Below are positions 51,057-59,628 of a stretch of 64,000 bases of DNA, piece by piece; the first letter of the stretch is position 1; each line of letters opens with the position of its first letter. Origin of the DNA: Mariprofundus sp. NF. Lineage in GTDB: Bacteria; Pseudomonadota; Zetaproteobacteria; Mariprofundales; Mariprofundaceae. The stretch lies in contig NZ_VWNC01000001.1 of the NCBI RefSeq assembly GCF_013387455.1, positions 248,001-312,000 on the forward strand, written 5' to 3'. Under the pieces are notes generated by a model, which did no database searches, was not told where the DNA came from, and worked only from the letters and a program-made list of their open reading frames with translations. The position numbers and the translations under genes are program-made.

Positions 51057-51216
51057 CCCGGCTTGATGGCCTGTAATACTGAACCCTCGCAAAAGGTGGG
51101 TGCCGCAATCCGATATCAGGTATCCCGGTTCGGGGATTCACACAACCTGGATCTATAAGCTCCCGTTCAGTAGGCATCGGCCCAGAGTTAAAAACCACCA
51201 TGCCGGTACAACGAAC
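51057..51216 (-). ncRNA. ssrS: Probable 6S RNA (SsrS)
   Basis: A roughly 160-nucleotide minus-strand RNA in a protein-free gap. The ends form a closing stem (51195-51206 with 51057-51069; 11-12 pairs with one A-A mismatch and one G-U). Inside, ACTGAAC pairs with GTTCAGT, and a terminal hairpin forms from CAGGT/ACCTG and ATCCC/GGGAT. Short segments match known 6S RNAs: GGGCCGAT on the 5' side, and GGCACCCACCTT, GGGTTCA, TTACAG in order on the 3' side. A promoter (TTGGCA at 51248-51243, GATAAT at 51227-51222, spacer 15) and a terminator frame it. 6S RNA sequesters sigma-70 RNA polymerase in stationary phase. No ygfA gene is adjacent. Confidence 0.6.
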
Positions 51217-51277
51217 TAGTAATTATCTATGAGCATAAACAGTGCCAAAACAGGCCGTGCAGCCGGTAACGTTGCAG

Positions 51278-51985
51278 TCACTCGCTTTTTCGCTGCTTCT
51301 GCAAAACAGCGTTGTCGCACAGGTCGGCAATAGCTGCCTCATCAAGGAACCATGTTGCTGCACCAATCGTGGCGGCAGGCAGCTTTTCACCGGCAAGGAT
51401 ACGAGTCAGAGCTTCGCGCTTATCCTCACCAGCCGCGATGACAATACGTTCACCGGCATCTCTGATGCTGTTCATGCTCAGTGAAACCCGCTGCGATGGT
51501 GGTTTGGGGGCATGGTGAACGGGTACTGCCCGGCTCTGCATGGCCAAAGCCGGATTGTCAGGAAAGAGGCTGGCGGTATGACCATCCTCACCGAGACCCA
51601 GCAGCACAATATCCAGGCGCTCGATGCGACTCAGCGCTTGAGTGTACTGTTGGGCAGCGACTTCAGGACCGAGCTCTGCAGATATGCCGTGCAGTTGTGC
51701 CGGTGGAGGCGGTGAACCTGCCAGCAGCGCTTCTTTGACCATCGTGTCGTTACGTTGCGCATCACCTGCCGGCAGACAGCGTTCATCGCCAAACCAGAAG
51801 TGTAGCCGAGACCACGGCAGATCCATCTCACGCAGCAGTGCATAGGTGGCTCTGGGGGTATTGCCGCCAGCCAGTGCCAGATGGCAGGACTCACGCTGAG
51901 TTAATACCGTCGCGATACGCTCGGCAATATAGGCAGCCGCCTGCCGGGCAAGCGCCTGTGGATCAGGCGCTTTTCGAATATCCAT
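51278..51985 (-). CDS. pgl: 6-phosphogluconolactonase
   Basis: A 235-residue DevB-type lactonase of the pentose phosphate or Entner-Doudoroff route. Motifs: LALAGGNTPRATYALL, LHFWFGDERCLPAGD, LLGLGEDGHTASLFPDNPAL. Start ATG 51985 lies within the end of zwf (23-base overlap), so it is translated from the zwf message; the longer frame to 52024 is not needed. Last gene of gnd-zwf-pgl. Confidence 0.94.
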   Translation of the reverse strand: MDIRKAPDPQALARQAAAYIAERIATVLTQRESCHLALAGGNTPRATYALLREMDLPWSRLHFWFGDERCLPAGDAQRNDTMVKEALLAGSPPPPAQLHGISAELGPEVAAQQYTQALSRIERLDIVLLGLGEDGHTASLFPDNPALAMQSRAVPVHHAPKPPSQRVSLSMNSIRDAGERIVIAAGEDKREALTRILAGEKLPAATIGAATWFLDEAAIADLCDNAVLQKQRKSE

Positions 51986-53483
51986 GCTGGTGCAGCTCCG
52001 AGAGATCACGCCAGCAGCCCACACACCCCTGCATCATGGTTTCGATTTCAGGGATATCCCAGCTGCCCGCCTCATAGAAGCGGATGCTCTGTTTCTGCTT
52101 CCAGACATCCATCACCGGGGTGACGATGCGCCAGGACTCCTCAACCTCATCGGCGCGGGAGAAGAGCGCATTCTGGCCGAGCAGGGCATCGTGCAGCAGT
52201 GTCTCATAGGCTTCGGGCGAGTCGGCACCGGCCACGGCGTAGGGGGCATCCAGCGCCAGTTCACGCAGCTGGTCATTCAGCCCGGGCAGCTTGGCATTGA
52301 GTAGATAGACCATCCCCTCATCGGGATGCAGGCGGAAGATCAGCTCATTCTGCGGCAGCTGTCTGCTACTCTGTGAGAAGAGATTCATCGGTGGCCGTTT
52401 AAAACGGATGGCGATCTCAGAGACGCGGTTGGGCAGCCGCTTGCCGGTGCGCAGCAAAAACGGCACATCCTGCCAGCGCCAGTTATCGATATAGAGCTTG
52501 ATGGCGGCAAAGGTCTCAATCGTGGAGTCGGGATCGACACCGGGTTCATCGCGGTAGGCCGGGATACGTTTACCTTCAACGGTACCGCCAGCGTACTGGG
52601 CGCGAACGGCAAATTCACTGACCCGCTCAGCCGGAATCGGGCGCACCGCCTTGAGCACCTTCACCTTCTCATCACGCACAGCATCACCATCGAGCGAGAC
52701 CGGCGACTCCATAGCCACCAGTGTCATCACCTGAATCAGGTGGCTCTGAATCATATCAATCAGCGCACCAGCCTTTTCATAATATCCAGCCCGATACTCC
52801 ACCCCCAGACTCTCGGATACGGAGATCTGCACATGATCGATATAGTTGCGGTTCCAGAGCGGTTCAAAGACGGTGTTGGCAAAGCGGAACACCATCAGAT
52901 TTTGTACCCCCTCTTTGCCGAGGTAGTGGTCGATACGGTAGATCTGCCGCTCTTTCATATGTTCGCGCAGGGTGCGGTTTAGCTCCTGAGCCGAGGCAAG
53001 ATCGCTGCCGAAAGGTTTCTCGATGACGATGCGGCGGAAGCCGTTGCTCTCATCCAGCAGCCCTGCGGCATTGAGGTTGGAGGCAACGCGCTCATACCAT
53101 TCAGGAGGAATGGCGAGGTAGAAGAGGACATTGGTTTTGCCATCGGCACTAATCAAAGTTTCGCGCAGCCGTTCATAGGTCGCCGCATCGGAGAGATCAC
53201 CGACAGTCAGTGCCAGCATATCGCTGATCGATTGCCATGCAGATGCATCACTCAGGCAGTCGGGTCTGAACTGTTGCAGTGCGTCATGCACATAGCTGCG
53301 CCAGTGATCAATACTCCACTCATGATTGCGTACAATGCCTGTGATGCGTGAGTTCGGGGCGATCAGATTCCAGTGGTGCATGCGTGCCAGTGCAGGCAGC
53401 AGTTTGCGTTTGGTCAGATCCCCGGAGGCACCGAAGATGACAATGTTGCAGGGTTCAGGTTGTGGAACTGAAGCGCTGTTCAT
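51963..53483 (-). CDS. zwf: Glucose-6-phosphate 1-dehydrogenase
   Basis: A 506-residue enzyme oxidising glucose 6-phosphate to the lactone with NAD(P)+. Dinucleotide site IVIFGASGDLTKRKLLPAL near 13-31; catalytic signature RIDHYLGKEGVQNL near 181; EKPFGSD near 157; NYIDHVQISVSESLGVE. It overlaps gnd by ATGA and pgl by 23 bases, so the three are tightly coupled. Confidence 0.97.
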   Translation of the reverse strand: MNSASVPQPEPCNIVIFGASGDLTKRKLLPALARMHHWNLIAPNSRITGIVRNHEWSIDHWRSYVHDALQQFRPDCLSDASAWQSISDMLALTVGDLSDAATYERLRETLISADGKTNVLFYLAIPPEWYERVASNLNAAGLLDESNGFRRIVIEKPFGSDLASAQELNRTLREHMKERQIYRIDHYLGKEGVQNLMVFRFANTVFEPLWNRNYIDHVQISVSESLGVEYRAGYYEKAGALIDMIQSHLIQVMTLVAMESPVSLDGDAVRDEKVKVLKAVRPIPAERVSEFAVRAQYAGGTVEGKRIPAYRDEPGVDPDSTIETFAAIKLYIDNWRWQDVPFLLRTGKRLPNRVSEIAIRFKRPPMNLFSQSSRQLPQNELIFRLHPDEGMVYLLNAKLPGLNDQLRELALDAPYAVAGADSPEAYETLLHDALLGQNALFSRADEVEESWRIVTPVMDVWKQKQSIRFYEAGSWDIPEIETMMQGCVGCWRDLSELHQHGYSKSA

Positions 53484-54400
53484 GGTTTCTCTACCGGTTT
53501 GATAGGGTGGCCACCGAAACCGGCGCGCATGGCATTTACAACTTTTCCTGCAAAAGCGTTCTCCTGCCGGCTGCGAAAGCGCATCTGCAGCGCCAGTGTC
53601 AGCACCGGTGTCGGAATGCCGAGATCGATCGACTCATTAACCGTCCAGCGCCCTTCGCCGGAGTCATCCATCCAGTCGGAGAGGCTGCTGAGATCACCAT
53701 CCTGCTGCAGCGCATCGGCAGTTAGATCAAGCAGCCATGAACTCACCACCGAGCCCTTCTGCCAGACCTGGGCGATCTGCTGCATATCAAGATCAAACTC
53801 TTCTTTTGCCTGCATCAGCTCGAAACCCTCAGCGAAGGCCTGCATCATGCCGTACTCGATACCGTTGTGGACCATCTTGACGAAGTGACCGGCTCCGGCA
53901 GGGCCGACATGCGCCCAGCCTTTACCACTGTTGGCGGCCAGTGCAGTCAATGCCGGTGTTATGCGTGTGATGGCCGCATCACTGCCGCCGATCATCAGGC
54001 TATAACCGTTCTTCAGCCCCCAGATGCCACCGGAGGTGCCGCAGTCGGCAAAGCTGATGCCGCGCTCCTCAAGCATGGCTGCCCGCTGTTGCCCCTCTTT
54101 GTAGTTAGAGTTGCCGCCATCGATAATCAGGTCGCCTGACTCAAGTCCGGCATCGAGAAGCGCTGTGATCGTTGTATCAACAACCTGATGCGGCACCATC
54201 AGCCAAATACTGCGCGGCGCAGGCAGGGTAGAGATCAGTGTTGCAAAGTCGGCTACCGGCGTGATCTCATGGTGGCCTGCTGCCACGGCCTCTGCTGTGT
54301 TAAAATCAATATCGAATGCAGTCACACGATGACCGGCCAGTGCCAGTCGTGTTGCCATATTGCCGCCCATGCGGCCCATTCCCACCATTGCCAGTTGCAT
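53480..54400 (-). CDS. gnd: 6-phosphogluconate dehydrogenase, decarboxylating (short GndA-like type)
   Basis: A 306-residue dehydrogenase: dinucleotide site MQLAMVGMGRMGGNMATRL, LIDGGNSNYKEG-type motif, FADCGTSGGIWGLKNGYSLM, GHFVKMVHNGIEYGMMQAFAEG. It is the short form common outside enterics (about 300 against 468 residues). GGAG lies before ATG 54400. First gene of the oxidative pentose phosphate operon. Confidence 0.95.
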   Translation of the reverse strand: MQLAMVGMGRMGGNMATRLALAGHRVTAFDIDFNTAEAVAAGHHEITPVADFATLISTLPAPRSIWLMVPHQVVDTTITALLDAGLESGDLIIDGGNSNYKEGQQRAAMLEERGISFADCGTSGGIWGLKNGYSLMIGGSDAAITRITPALTALAANSGKGWAHVGPAGAGHFVKMVHNGIEYGMMQAFAEGFELMQAKEEFDLDMQQIAQVWQKGSVVSSWLLDLTADALQQDGDLSSLSDWMDDSGEGRWTVNESIDLGIPTPVLTLALQMRFRSRQENAFAGKVVNAMRAGFGGHPIKPVEKP

Positions 54401-54481
54401 GTGTCGCTCCTTTTGCCTGTTCATTACGGCGATATCATCTGCCTTTTTTGCAGTCGATGCCAGAGGCTATGCAGTGAACGA

Positions 54482-55519
54482 TTACGCGTGATTTTTTACT
54501 GTGGGTGGAACGGTGTTGCCCGATGCCTGCATCTCGATCGCTTCAGGATGGGCGCGATAGTGGTTGCGTACCACAGCAGCGAGCCTGCGTTTAACTTCGG
54601 TATCCACCAGTGCCGGAGTGCTATCGGGCAGAGCTGCAACCAGCGCATTAAGCAGTTGATGCTGAGGTGGTTGCATGCGATCAATCCATGATCTGAGCAG
54701 GTCACGATCCACATAAGCAGGGATCGATCCCATGATGCCGACATCATTCTGGTCGTGTACCAGCAGTCCGGTGGTGGTGCCGCGATCGAGCGTCAGTACC
54801 TGGAAGAGGTAGAGGGTGTGGTAGGCGAGCTGTGCCGCTTGCTCGGCATCTGTTGCTACAGTTCCGCTCTTTAATGTGTTGCCGAGAATATCGAGATAGG
54901 TGTCGATGGCCGCTTCACCCACGCCTTTGGCCAGCTGGTAATCAGCTTCGGCATTGTCGGTAGCGTAGTTCTCCAGATAGAAGTGGGCGATGCCGCGATG
55001 ACGGTTCAGGGCCGGGATATAGAAGTAGCGATCCCCCTGCTGCTCTGCCTCTTCAAACTGTGCCGGAGCCGCCTGTTGCAGGGCGCTCAGGAAGGTGGCC
55101 TTGTCTGCCTCATTGTTATTGGATGGATTCAGATCGGCCATCATGCGCCAGTAGCCGCTGCCATCCTTCATCTCGGTCCAGCTGATATGGATATGCACCG
55201 ATGGCGCCAGCGGATGAACCGGATGGATGATGGTGGAGATCGCAGAGGCCGAACCCAGCTTCTTCTCCGGGTTGTCATCGTAGTGCACCTGCGACACATT
55301 CACCGATCCGCGACCGAAAAGATCACCATCGGCCGTCTCATAGCGGATACCACCGCCATGCACGCCCTCATCACGGAACCACTCCACAGGTGAGAAGCGC
55401 TGCGCACTGCCAAGTTTGCCTGCCAGTTTCTCAAGCCCGGCCACAAATCGGCTCTGCAGTGATGAAACTAGTTCATGCCCTTTTGTCGCACTTGTCGATT
55501 TTGCTGGAATTCGTTTCAT
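54482..55519 (-). CDS. Divergent HemF-family coproporphyrinogen III oxidase
   Basis: A 345-residue protein alignable to oxygen-dependent coproporphyrinogen oxidase. Corresponding segments: GRGSVNVSQVHY, STIIHPVHPLAPSVHIHISW, GDRYFYIPALNRHRGIAHFY, and LTLDRGTTTGLLVHDQNDVG. The highly conserved WWFGGGxDLTPYY block of standard HemF is replaced by YWRMMADLNPSN, so it is either a diverged enzyme or has a new substrate. Start ATG 55519 has GAGG upstream; TTG 55522 is unnecessary. Next upstream on the same strand is a HemC-domain-like ORF, so tetrapyrrole chemistry is a shared theme. Confidence 0.78.
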   Translation of the reverse strand: MKRIPAKSTSATKGHELVSSLQSRFVAGLEKLAGKLGSAQRFSPVEWFRDEGVHGGGIRYETADGDLFGRGSVNVSQVHYDDNPEKKLGSASAISTIIHPVHPLAPSVHIHISWTEMKDGSGYWRMMADLNPSNNNEADKATFLSALQQAAPAQFEEAEQQGDRYFYIPALNRHRGIAHFYLENYATDNAEADYQLAKGVGEAAIDTYLDILGNTLKSGTVATDAEQAAQLAYHTLYLFQVLTLDRGTTTGLLVHDQNDVGIMGSIPAYVDRDLLRSWIDRMQPPQHQLLNALVAALPDSTPALVDTEVKRRLAAVVRNHYRAHPEAIEMQASGNTVPPTVKNHA

Positions 55520-55599
55520 CAAATTACCTCGGATCGGAATGGTGCTGAACTATGGCTGTCTGAGGTGTTTGCTTCAACAATGGGGATGCCTGACTTGAA

Positions 55600-55980
55600 T
55601 CAGATATTGCTTTTCCAGAACCTTTCGGGGATCTGTTTTGGCCCGGCGAAGACGTGAATGGTTTCACCTTCATCTTCTTTACATTTGACGCTGAGCCAGC
55701 CTCTGGGCCAGTCGGGTTTGCTGCGAGGGGTCTCCTCAATGACATGCGAGGCGATATCAGCGTGGCCATCGTGAACCGCTTGAATAACTTCGCTTAGATA
55801 GAGGCATTTGCCGCCGATCTCTGCTGGTGATTCATAGTAGTAGGAGTCCGCCTTGGTTGAGACTCTGACCATCTCTACCTGAATATGCGGATTGAGCGCT
55901 TTGATGTTCGTAGCAACCTTATTGGCATATTTTAGTGCCAAGGGGGAGCTGTGAGTAGCCAATCGTATGTATTGTTTCAT
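55600..55980 (-). CDS. HemC-like N-terminal domain protein (truncated porphobilinogen deaminase homologue)
   Basis: A 126-residue ORF that matches only domain 1 of hydroxymethylbilane synthase: IRLATHSSPLALKYANKVAT, VSTKADSYYYESPAEIGGKC, and ADIASHVIEETP, aligned to the RxATRxSPLA, TRGD, GGKGLF and DIAVHSMKD motifs. The KD of the last motif is replaced by EE. The C-terminal domain carrying the dipyrromethane cofactor cysteine is absent, so it cannot be a working deaminase. The frame is intact and there is no downstream remnant of the missing domains. It may be a stable, repurposed binding domain or an old truncation. It is encoded upstream of the divergent HemF. Confidence 0.7.
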   Translation of the reverse strand: MKQYIRLATHSSPLALKYANKVATNIKALNPHIQVEMVRVSTKADSYYYESPAEIGGKCLYLSEVIQAVHDGHADIASHVIEETPRSKPDWPRGWLSVKCKEDEGETIHVFAGPKQIPERFWKSNI

Positions 55981-56066
55981 GGCCGCATGATCTGCATTTT
56001 AACGAGAGATGTGAAGTAAAATGAAGCGGCTACCTTCCTCCCATAACGCAGCATAGAGTGGTGGCC

Positions 56067-56726
56067 ATGAGACGGATATTTGTGCCCTATGGGGAGAGTG
56101 AAGCAGAGCAGGGCATGGATGGGGTGCAGCGCAAGCGGCTGATTCAGCGGCATGAGCATAGTTTCTCTGAGTTTGGTTACTCCCCTGAAGCACTTCACTG
56201 GGGTTCGCGCGGGACGCAGAAAGTCCGCTTTAAGGTGCTGGCTGAGATTGGAGTCTCTGGCGGGGATTCATTGCTCGATGTCGGTTGTGGATTCGGTGAT
56301 CTCTACAGCTGGCTAAAAGGGCGTGATATCGCCGTGGCGTATACCGGCATTGATCTCTCTCCCGATATTCTGGGCAGAGCCATTGAACTGAATCCGGAAC
56401 TGATTCTGCTGCAGGGTGAAATCTTTGATTTTGACTGGCCGCCGCAATCCTTTGACTGGGTCTTTCTCTCAGGGACATTGAACTGGGATCTGGGTGATAA
56501 CGGTGATTATGCAAGGCGCGTGATAACGCGCATGTTCAAGCTATGTCGTAGAGGTGTGGCGTTTAATATGCTCGATAGTCTGGGGCTTGATGCCTCGCTG
56601 GTTGGTCAACTGATTGCTTTTGAACCGGACGAAATCATGGAGTTCTGCAGAGCTATTACACCTGACTGTCAGCTACGCAGTGATTACCTGACCGATGATT
56701 TCACCATCTACATGCGCCGCGTCTAA
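56067..56726 (+). CDS. Class I SAM-dependent methyltransferase
   Basis: A 219-residue methyltransferase with SAM-binding motif I LLDVGCGFGDLYSWL near 68-82 and acidic VAYTGIDLSPDILGRA near 90-105. The substrate is unknown. Start ATG 56067 is chosen over GTG 56058. A decayed copy of its last 183 bases lies at 57712-57894, on the other side of the diguanylate cyclase gene, at about 88 percent identity by my count. Confidence 0.85.
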   Translation: MRRIFVPYGESEAEQGMDGVQRKRLIQRHEHSFSEFGYSPEALHWGSRGTQKVRFKVLAEIGVSGGDSLLDVGCGFGDLYSWLKGRDIAVAYTGIDLSPDILGRAIELNPELILLQGEIFDFDWPPQSFDWVFLSGTLNWDLGDNGDYARRVITRMFKLCRRGVAFNMLDSLGLDASLVGQLIAFEPDEIMEFCRAITPDCQLRSDYLTDDFTIYMRRV

Positions 56727-56734
56727 AATTTCAA

Positions 56735-57640
56735 TTAATCCGGTTGTGTAGCTATTTCGGCATGACGAACACAGTTGCGGCCGGACTCCTTAGCCTTATA
56801 CACACACTCATCAGCAATGATAATCATCCTCTCCATATCCATGCCTTTAGCGCTGCATACGCCAATACTGCTGGTGATGGGAATTGAGGTGTGCTGTTCA
56901 TGGGAGATTTTAAGGGAGGCAATATCTTGGCGTATGCGCTCAGCGGCCTGTAGTGACTGTGCATGGTCACAGTTCACCAGCACCAGTGTGAACTCTTCAC
57001 CGCCGAAGCGGATAAGGATGTCATAGGTGCGGCAATGTTTTAAAAGGGTCGCAGCAACCTCGATCAGTACGGTGTCACCTGCAGCATGGCCGTAGCTGTC
57101 GTTTACCTGCTTAAAATGATCCAGATCAATCATCATCACCGAGATGGCATAGTTTAAGCGGTGAGCCATGGAGAACTGTTTTGGGCCTTCCAGATAGAGG
57201 TGGCGACGGTTGTGAAGTTTGGTGAGCGGGTCATGCCTGCGCTCTTTATCCATTCTGTTGGCCAGCGCAAGGAGCTCCTGACGCTGTCGCTCACTCTCTT
57301 TTTCAGTGGCCAGAAGGGTGGTGCCAATGCTGCCAATCTCATCGCGACGTGGAGAGAACTCCACCTCACTGCGGTCTTCATCACTGCCAATTTTGCGTGC
57401 CAGTTTTTGTAAACGAAGGATAGGGCTGATCACCAGCCGATGCAGAGAGAGCCAGACGCAGAGCATCATAAGCAGAAGAATGAAGAGTATGGTGAGCGTT
57501 TGATCCCGGCCATCAATAAGGAGAATCAGAGCTGCTGCTCCGATTGAGAATGCGGTAAGCAGAATGAGCGCGATGCGCACCCTCAGAGAGCGCTGAATCA
57601 AGGTCGGTATTTGTAGGTTTTTACCCGGATTTAAAATCAC
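56735..57640 (-). CDS. Membrane-bound diguanylate cyclase (GGDEF)
   Basis: A 301-residue protein: two closely spaced transmembrane helices near 22-45 and 48-70, a HAMP-like linker, then GGDEF near 135-295. The active site is RFGGEEF and the I-site RTYD is five residues before it, so it is probably active and feedback-inhibited. Very little lies outside the membrane, so it may sense membrane state or a partner. It sits between the intact methyltransferase gene and its duplicated fragment, in opposite orientation. Confidence 0.92.
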   Translation of the reverse strand: MILNPGKNLQIPTLIQRSLRVRIALILLTAFSIGAAALILLIDGRDQTLTILFILLLMMLCVWLSLHRLVISPILRLQKLARKIGSDEDRSEVEFSPRRDEIGSIGTTLLATEKESERQRQELLALANRMDKERRHDPLTKLHNRRHLYLEGPKQFSMAHRLNYAISVMMIDLDHFKQVNDSYGHAAGDTVLIEVAATLLKHCRTYDILIRFGGEEFTLVLVNCDHAQSLQAAERIRQDIASLKISHEQHTSIPITSSIGVCSAKGMDMERMIIIADECVYKAKESGRNCVRHAEIATQPD

Positions 57641-57711
57641 CCAAGCATTATAGCAAGGTGGATGCCGATAAACATAAGCGCTAATCCTATGGGTGGTTAT
57701 GGCGGTCTCCT

Positions 57712-57903
57712 AAGCTATGCCGCAGCGGAGTGGCGTTTAATATGCTCGATAGCCAAGGGTTTGATGCCTCACTGGTTGGTTAACTGATTGCTTTTGAGCC
57801 GGACGAGATCATGGAGTTCTGCACAACGATTACACCTGATTGTCAGCTGCGCAGTGATTACCTGACTGATGATTTCACCATCTATATGCGGCGGCCTGCT
57901 TAA
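57712..57903 (+). pseudogene. Decayed 3' fragment of the methyltransferase gene
   Basis: Aligns without gaps to 56538-56720 with 21 mismatches in 183 bases. The reading frame is interrupted: a CAA codon in the intact copy is TAA here (near 57780), and there is no 5' part or start codon. Most other changes are at third positions, so the copy was probably under selection for some time before decay. The rest of the 336-base gap (57641-57711 and 57904-57976) holds only the toxin-antitoxin promoter. Confidence 0.85.
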
Positions 57904-57924
57904 CCGTTTCAAAATCAGTAACTG

Positions 57925-57954
57925 TTGTTTATCTCATCCCTATCAGCCTATACT
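57925..57954 (+). promoter_or_regulatory. Promoter for the toxin-antitoxin pair
   Basis: TTGTTT (57925-57930), 18-base spacer, TATACT (57949-57954). TCAGTAAC occurs on both sides (57915 and 57958 regions), a possible direct-repeat operator for autoregulation. Confidence 0.5.
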
Positions 57955-57976
57955 GCTTCAGTAACGAGGTGTGTTT

Positions 57977-58204
57977 ATGCGGGCTGAAGAGATTCGAGAC
58001 GAGATTAGTGCTTTGGCGTTGTCGGATAAGTTGCTCCTTGTGGAAGATATCTGGGACTCGATTGCCAAGGGTAATGATGAACTTCCGATGCCGGAGTGGC
58101 AGAAGCAGGAACTAGACAAACGTTATCAGTCATTCAAGGACGGTGAGCAGGAGCTGCACGATTGGCAATCAGTTCATGAGGAACTAAGAGCCAGCTACAA
58201 GTGA
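57977..58204 (+). CDS. Antitoxin, addiction-module component family
   Basis: A 75-residue acidic helical protein: EEIRDEISALALSDKLLLVE and the conserved IWDSIAKG, then PEWQKQELDKR. It matches the addiction-module component family that pairs with RelE/ParE toxins. Start ATG 57977 has GAGG seven bases upstream. It overlaps the toxin gene by four bases (GTGA). It probably neutralises the toxin and represses the promoter at 57925. Confidence 0.87.
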   Translation: MRAEEIRDEISALALSDKLLLVEDIWDSIAKGNDELPMPEWQKQELDKRYQSFKDGEQELHDWQSVHEELRASYK

Positions 58205-58482
58205 AACTGCGCTATACCAGTAGAGCCAGACGAGATCTGGAACTGGCGTTTATCTGGTACGAAAGACAAAGGCGTGGACTTGGATTTGAGTTCTTGGATT
58301 GCGTTGAAAACAGCATCCATTCCATATTAGAGAACCCGGCGAAATTTCGCATTCTCTATGGCGATATTCGCGGACGCGTGATCAGACGATTCCCTTTTTC
58401 AATATTTTATAGCATCGAGCAGCAAGCGCTTGTCGTGCATGCTGTGTTTGATAACCGACGAGACCCCGACAGAAGGCCCTGA
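58201..58482 (+). CDS. RelE/ParE-family toxin
   Basis: A 93-residue toxin fold: MKLRYTSRARRDLELAFIWY, LGFEFLDCVENSIHSI, GDIRGRVIRRFPFSIFYSIE and HAVFDNRRDPDRRP, typical of the ParE/RelE superfamily. The basic C-terminus suits either mRNA cleavage (RelE) or gyrase poisoning (ParE); I cannot separate them. Start is GTG 58201 in a GTGA overlap with the antitoxin. It abuts nspC convergently. Confidence 0.88.
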   Translation: MKLRYTSRARRDLELAFIWYERQRRGLGFEFLDCVENSIHSILENPAKFRILYGDIRGRVIRRFPFSIFYSIEQQALVVHAVFDNRRDPDRRP

Positions 58483-59616
58483 TCAGGAGAGGCGGTCGCG
58501 GAAATCTTCATAGGTAAAACGGCGTACCAGCTCGAAGGTGTCATCACTGTGCCAGATGCCGATATCGGGATGGCGGACACCGTTAAACATGGTCGTTTTC
58601 ACCATCGTGTAGTGGATCATATCCTCAAAGATCAGACGGCTGCCAATCTCAAGTGGCTCATCAAATGCGTAGTCACCAATCACATCACCGGCAAGGCAGG
58701 AGGTGCCGCCCAGACGATAGGTGTGGGGTTTCTCTCCTGCTGCTCCGGCATCGGTGATGGTGGGGCGATAGGGCATCTCCAGCACATCGGGCATGTGTGC
58801 TGTGGCGGAGATATCGAGAATCACCACATCCAGACCATCGGTGGGCACAATATCGAGTACTGATGTGATCAGCGGGCCGGTGCGCCAGGCGATGGCACCT
58901 CCGGGTTCGAGATAGACCTGCTTGTTCCATTTGGCTTTGAAGGTTTTGATGCGCTCAATCAGCTTATCCACATCGTAGTCGGCGTGGGTCATCAGATGAC
59001 CGCCGCCGAAATTGACCCATTTCAGCCACGGGATGTAATCGGCAAACTTCTCTTCAAAGGCATCGATCAGGGCAATCGAGGAGTCGGCCATGTTTTCGCA
59101 CAACGCATGCGCATGCATTCCCTCAATGCCGGAGAGTGATGCCCCCTTCAGATGCTCAGGGCGCACGCCAAGGCGGGAGCCTGAAAAGCAGGGGTTATAG
59201 AGATCAGTCTCTACCTCGGCGATACCCGGATTCACACGGATGCCACATGATACACCGGATTCAATGGCCTGCTTGCTGAACCGGTTCCACTGATTAACCG
59301 AATTGAAGACGATATGACCGGCAAGCTGGCAGATCTCGGCAAACTCATCTTCGCGATAGGCAGCAGAGTAGATATGGTTTTCACGCCCGAACTTCTCATC
59401 GGCCAGCTTCAACTCATAGAGGGAGCTGGCCGTGCAGCCGGGCAGATACTGTTTTACCAGATCAAAGGTCGACCACATGGAGAAACCTTTCAGCGCCAGA
59501 ATTACCCTGGCACCGGACTCCGCCTGTACCCGCTTAATGATCTCGAGGTTGGCGATCAGCTTCTCCTCCTCCAGCACGTAACAGGGGGAGGGGATTTGTG
59601 CGATATCAAAACTCAT
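58483..59616 (-). CDS. nspC: Carboxynorspermidine/carboxyspermidine decarboxylase
   Basis: A 377-residue alanine-racemase-fold PLP decarboxylase: PSPCYVLEEEKLIANLEIIK, PLP lysine in ILALKGFSMWS near 42, the GGG loop in WVNFGGGHLMTHADYDVD, EPGGAIAWRTG, and GGTSCLAGDVIGDYAFDEPL with the catalytic Cys. It converts carboxyspermidine to spermidine (or the nor form). It lies with the matching dehydrogenase upstream, separated by a palindromic repeat. Confidence 0.95.
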   Translation of the reverse strand: MSFDIAQIPSPCYVLEEEKLIANLEIIKRVQAESGARVILALKGFSMWSTFDLVKQYLPGCTASSLYELKLADEKFGRENHIYSAAYREDEFAEICQLAGHIVFNSVNQWNRFSKQAIESGVSCGIRVNPGIAEVETDLYNPCFSGSRLGVRPEHLKGASLSGIEGMHAHALCENMADSSIALIDAFEEKFADYIPWLKWVNFGGGHLMTHADYDVDKLIERIKTFKAKWNKQVYLEPGGAIAWRTGPLITSVLDIVPTDGLDVVILDISATAHMPDVLEMPYRPTITDAGAAGEKPHTYRLGGTSCLAGDVIGDYAFDEPLEIGSRLIFEDMIHYTMVKTTMFNGVRHPDIGIWHSDDTFELVRRFTYEDFRDRLS

Positions 59617-59628
59617 GGTTACAACCTT

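Noticed and set aside
51115-51150. GGTTCGGGGATTC looks like a tRNA T-arm
   Set aside because: No acceptor stem, anticodon arm or CCA fits around it; the segment is better explained as the terminal hairpin of the 6S-like RNA on the minus strand.
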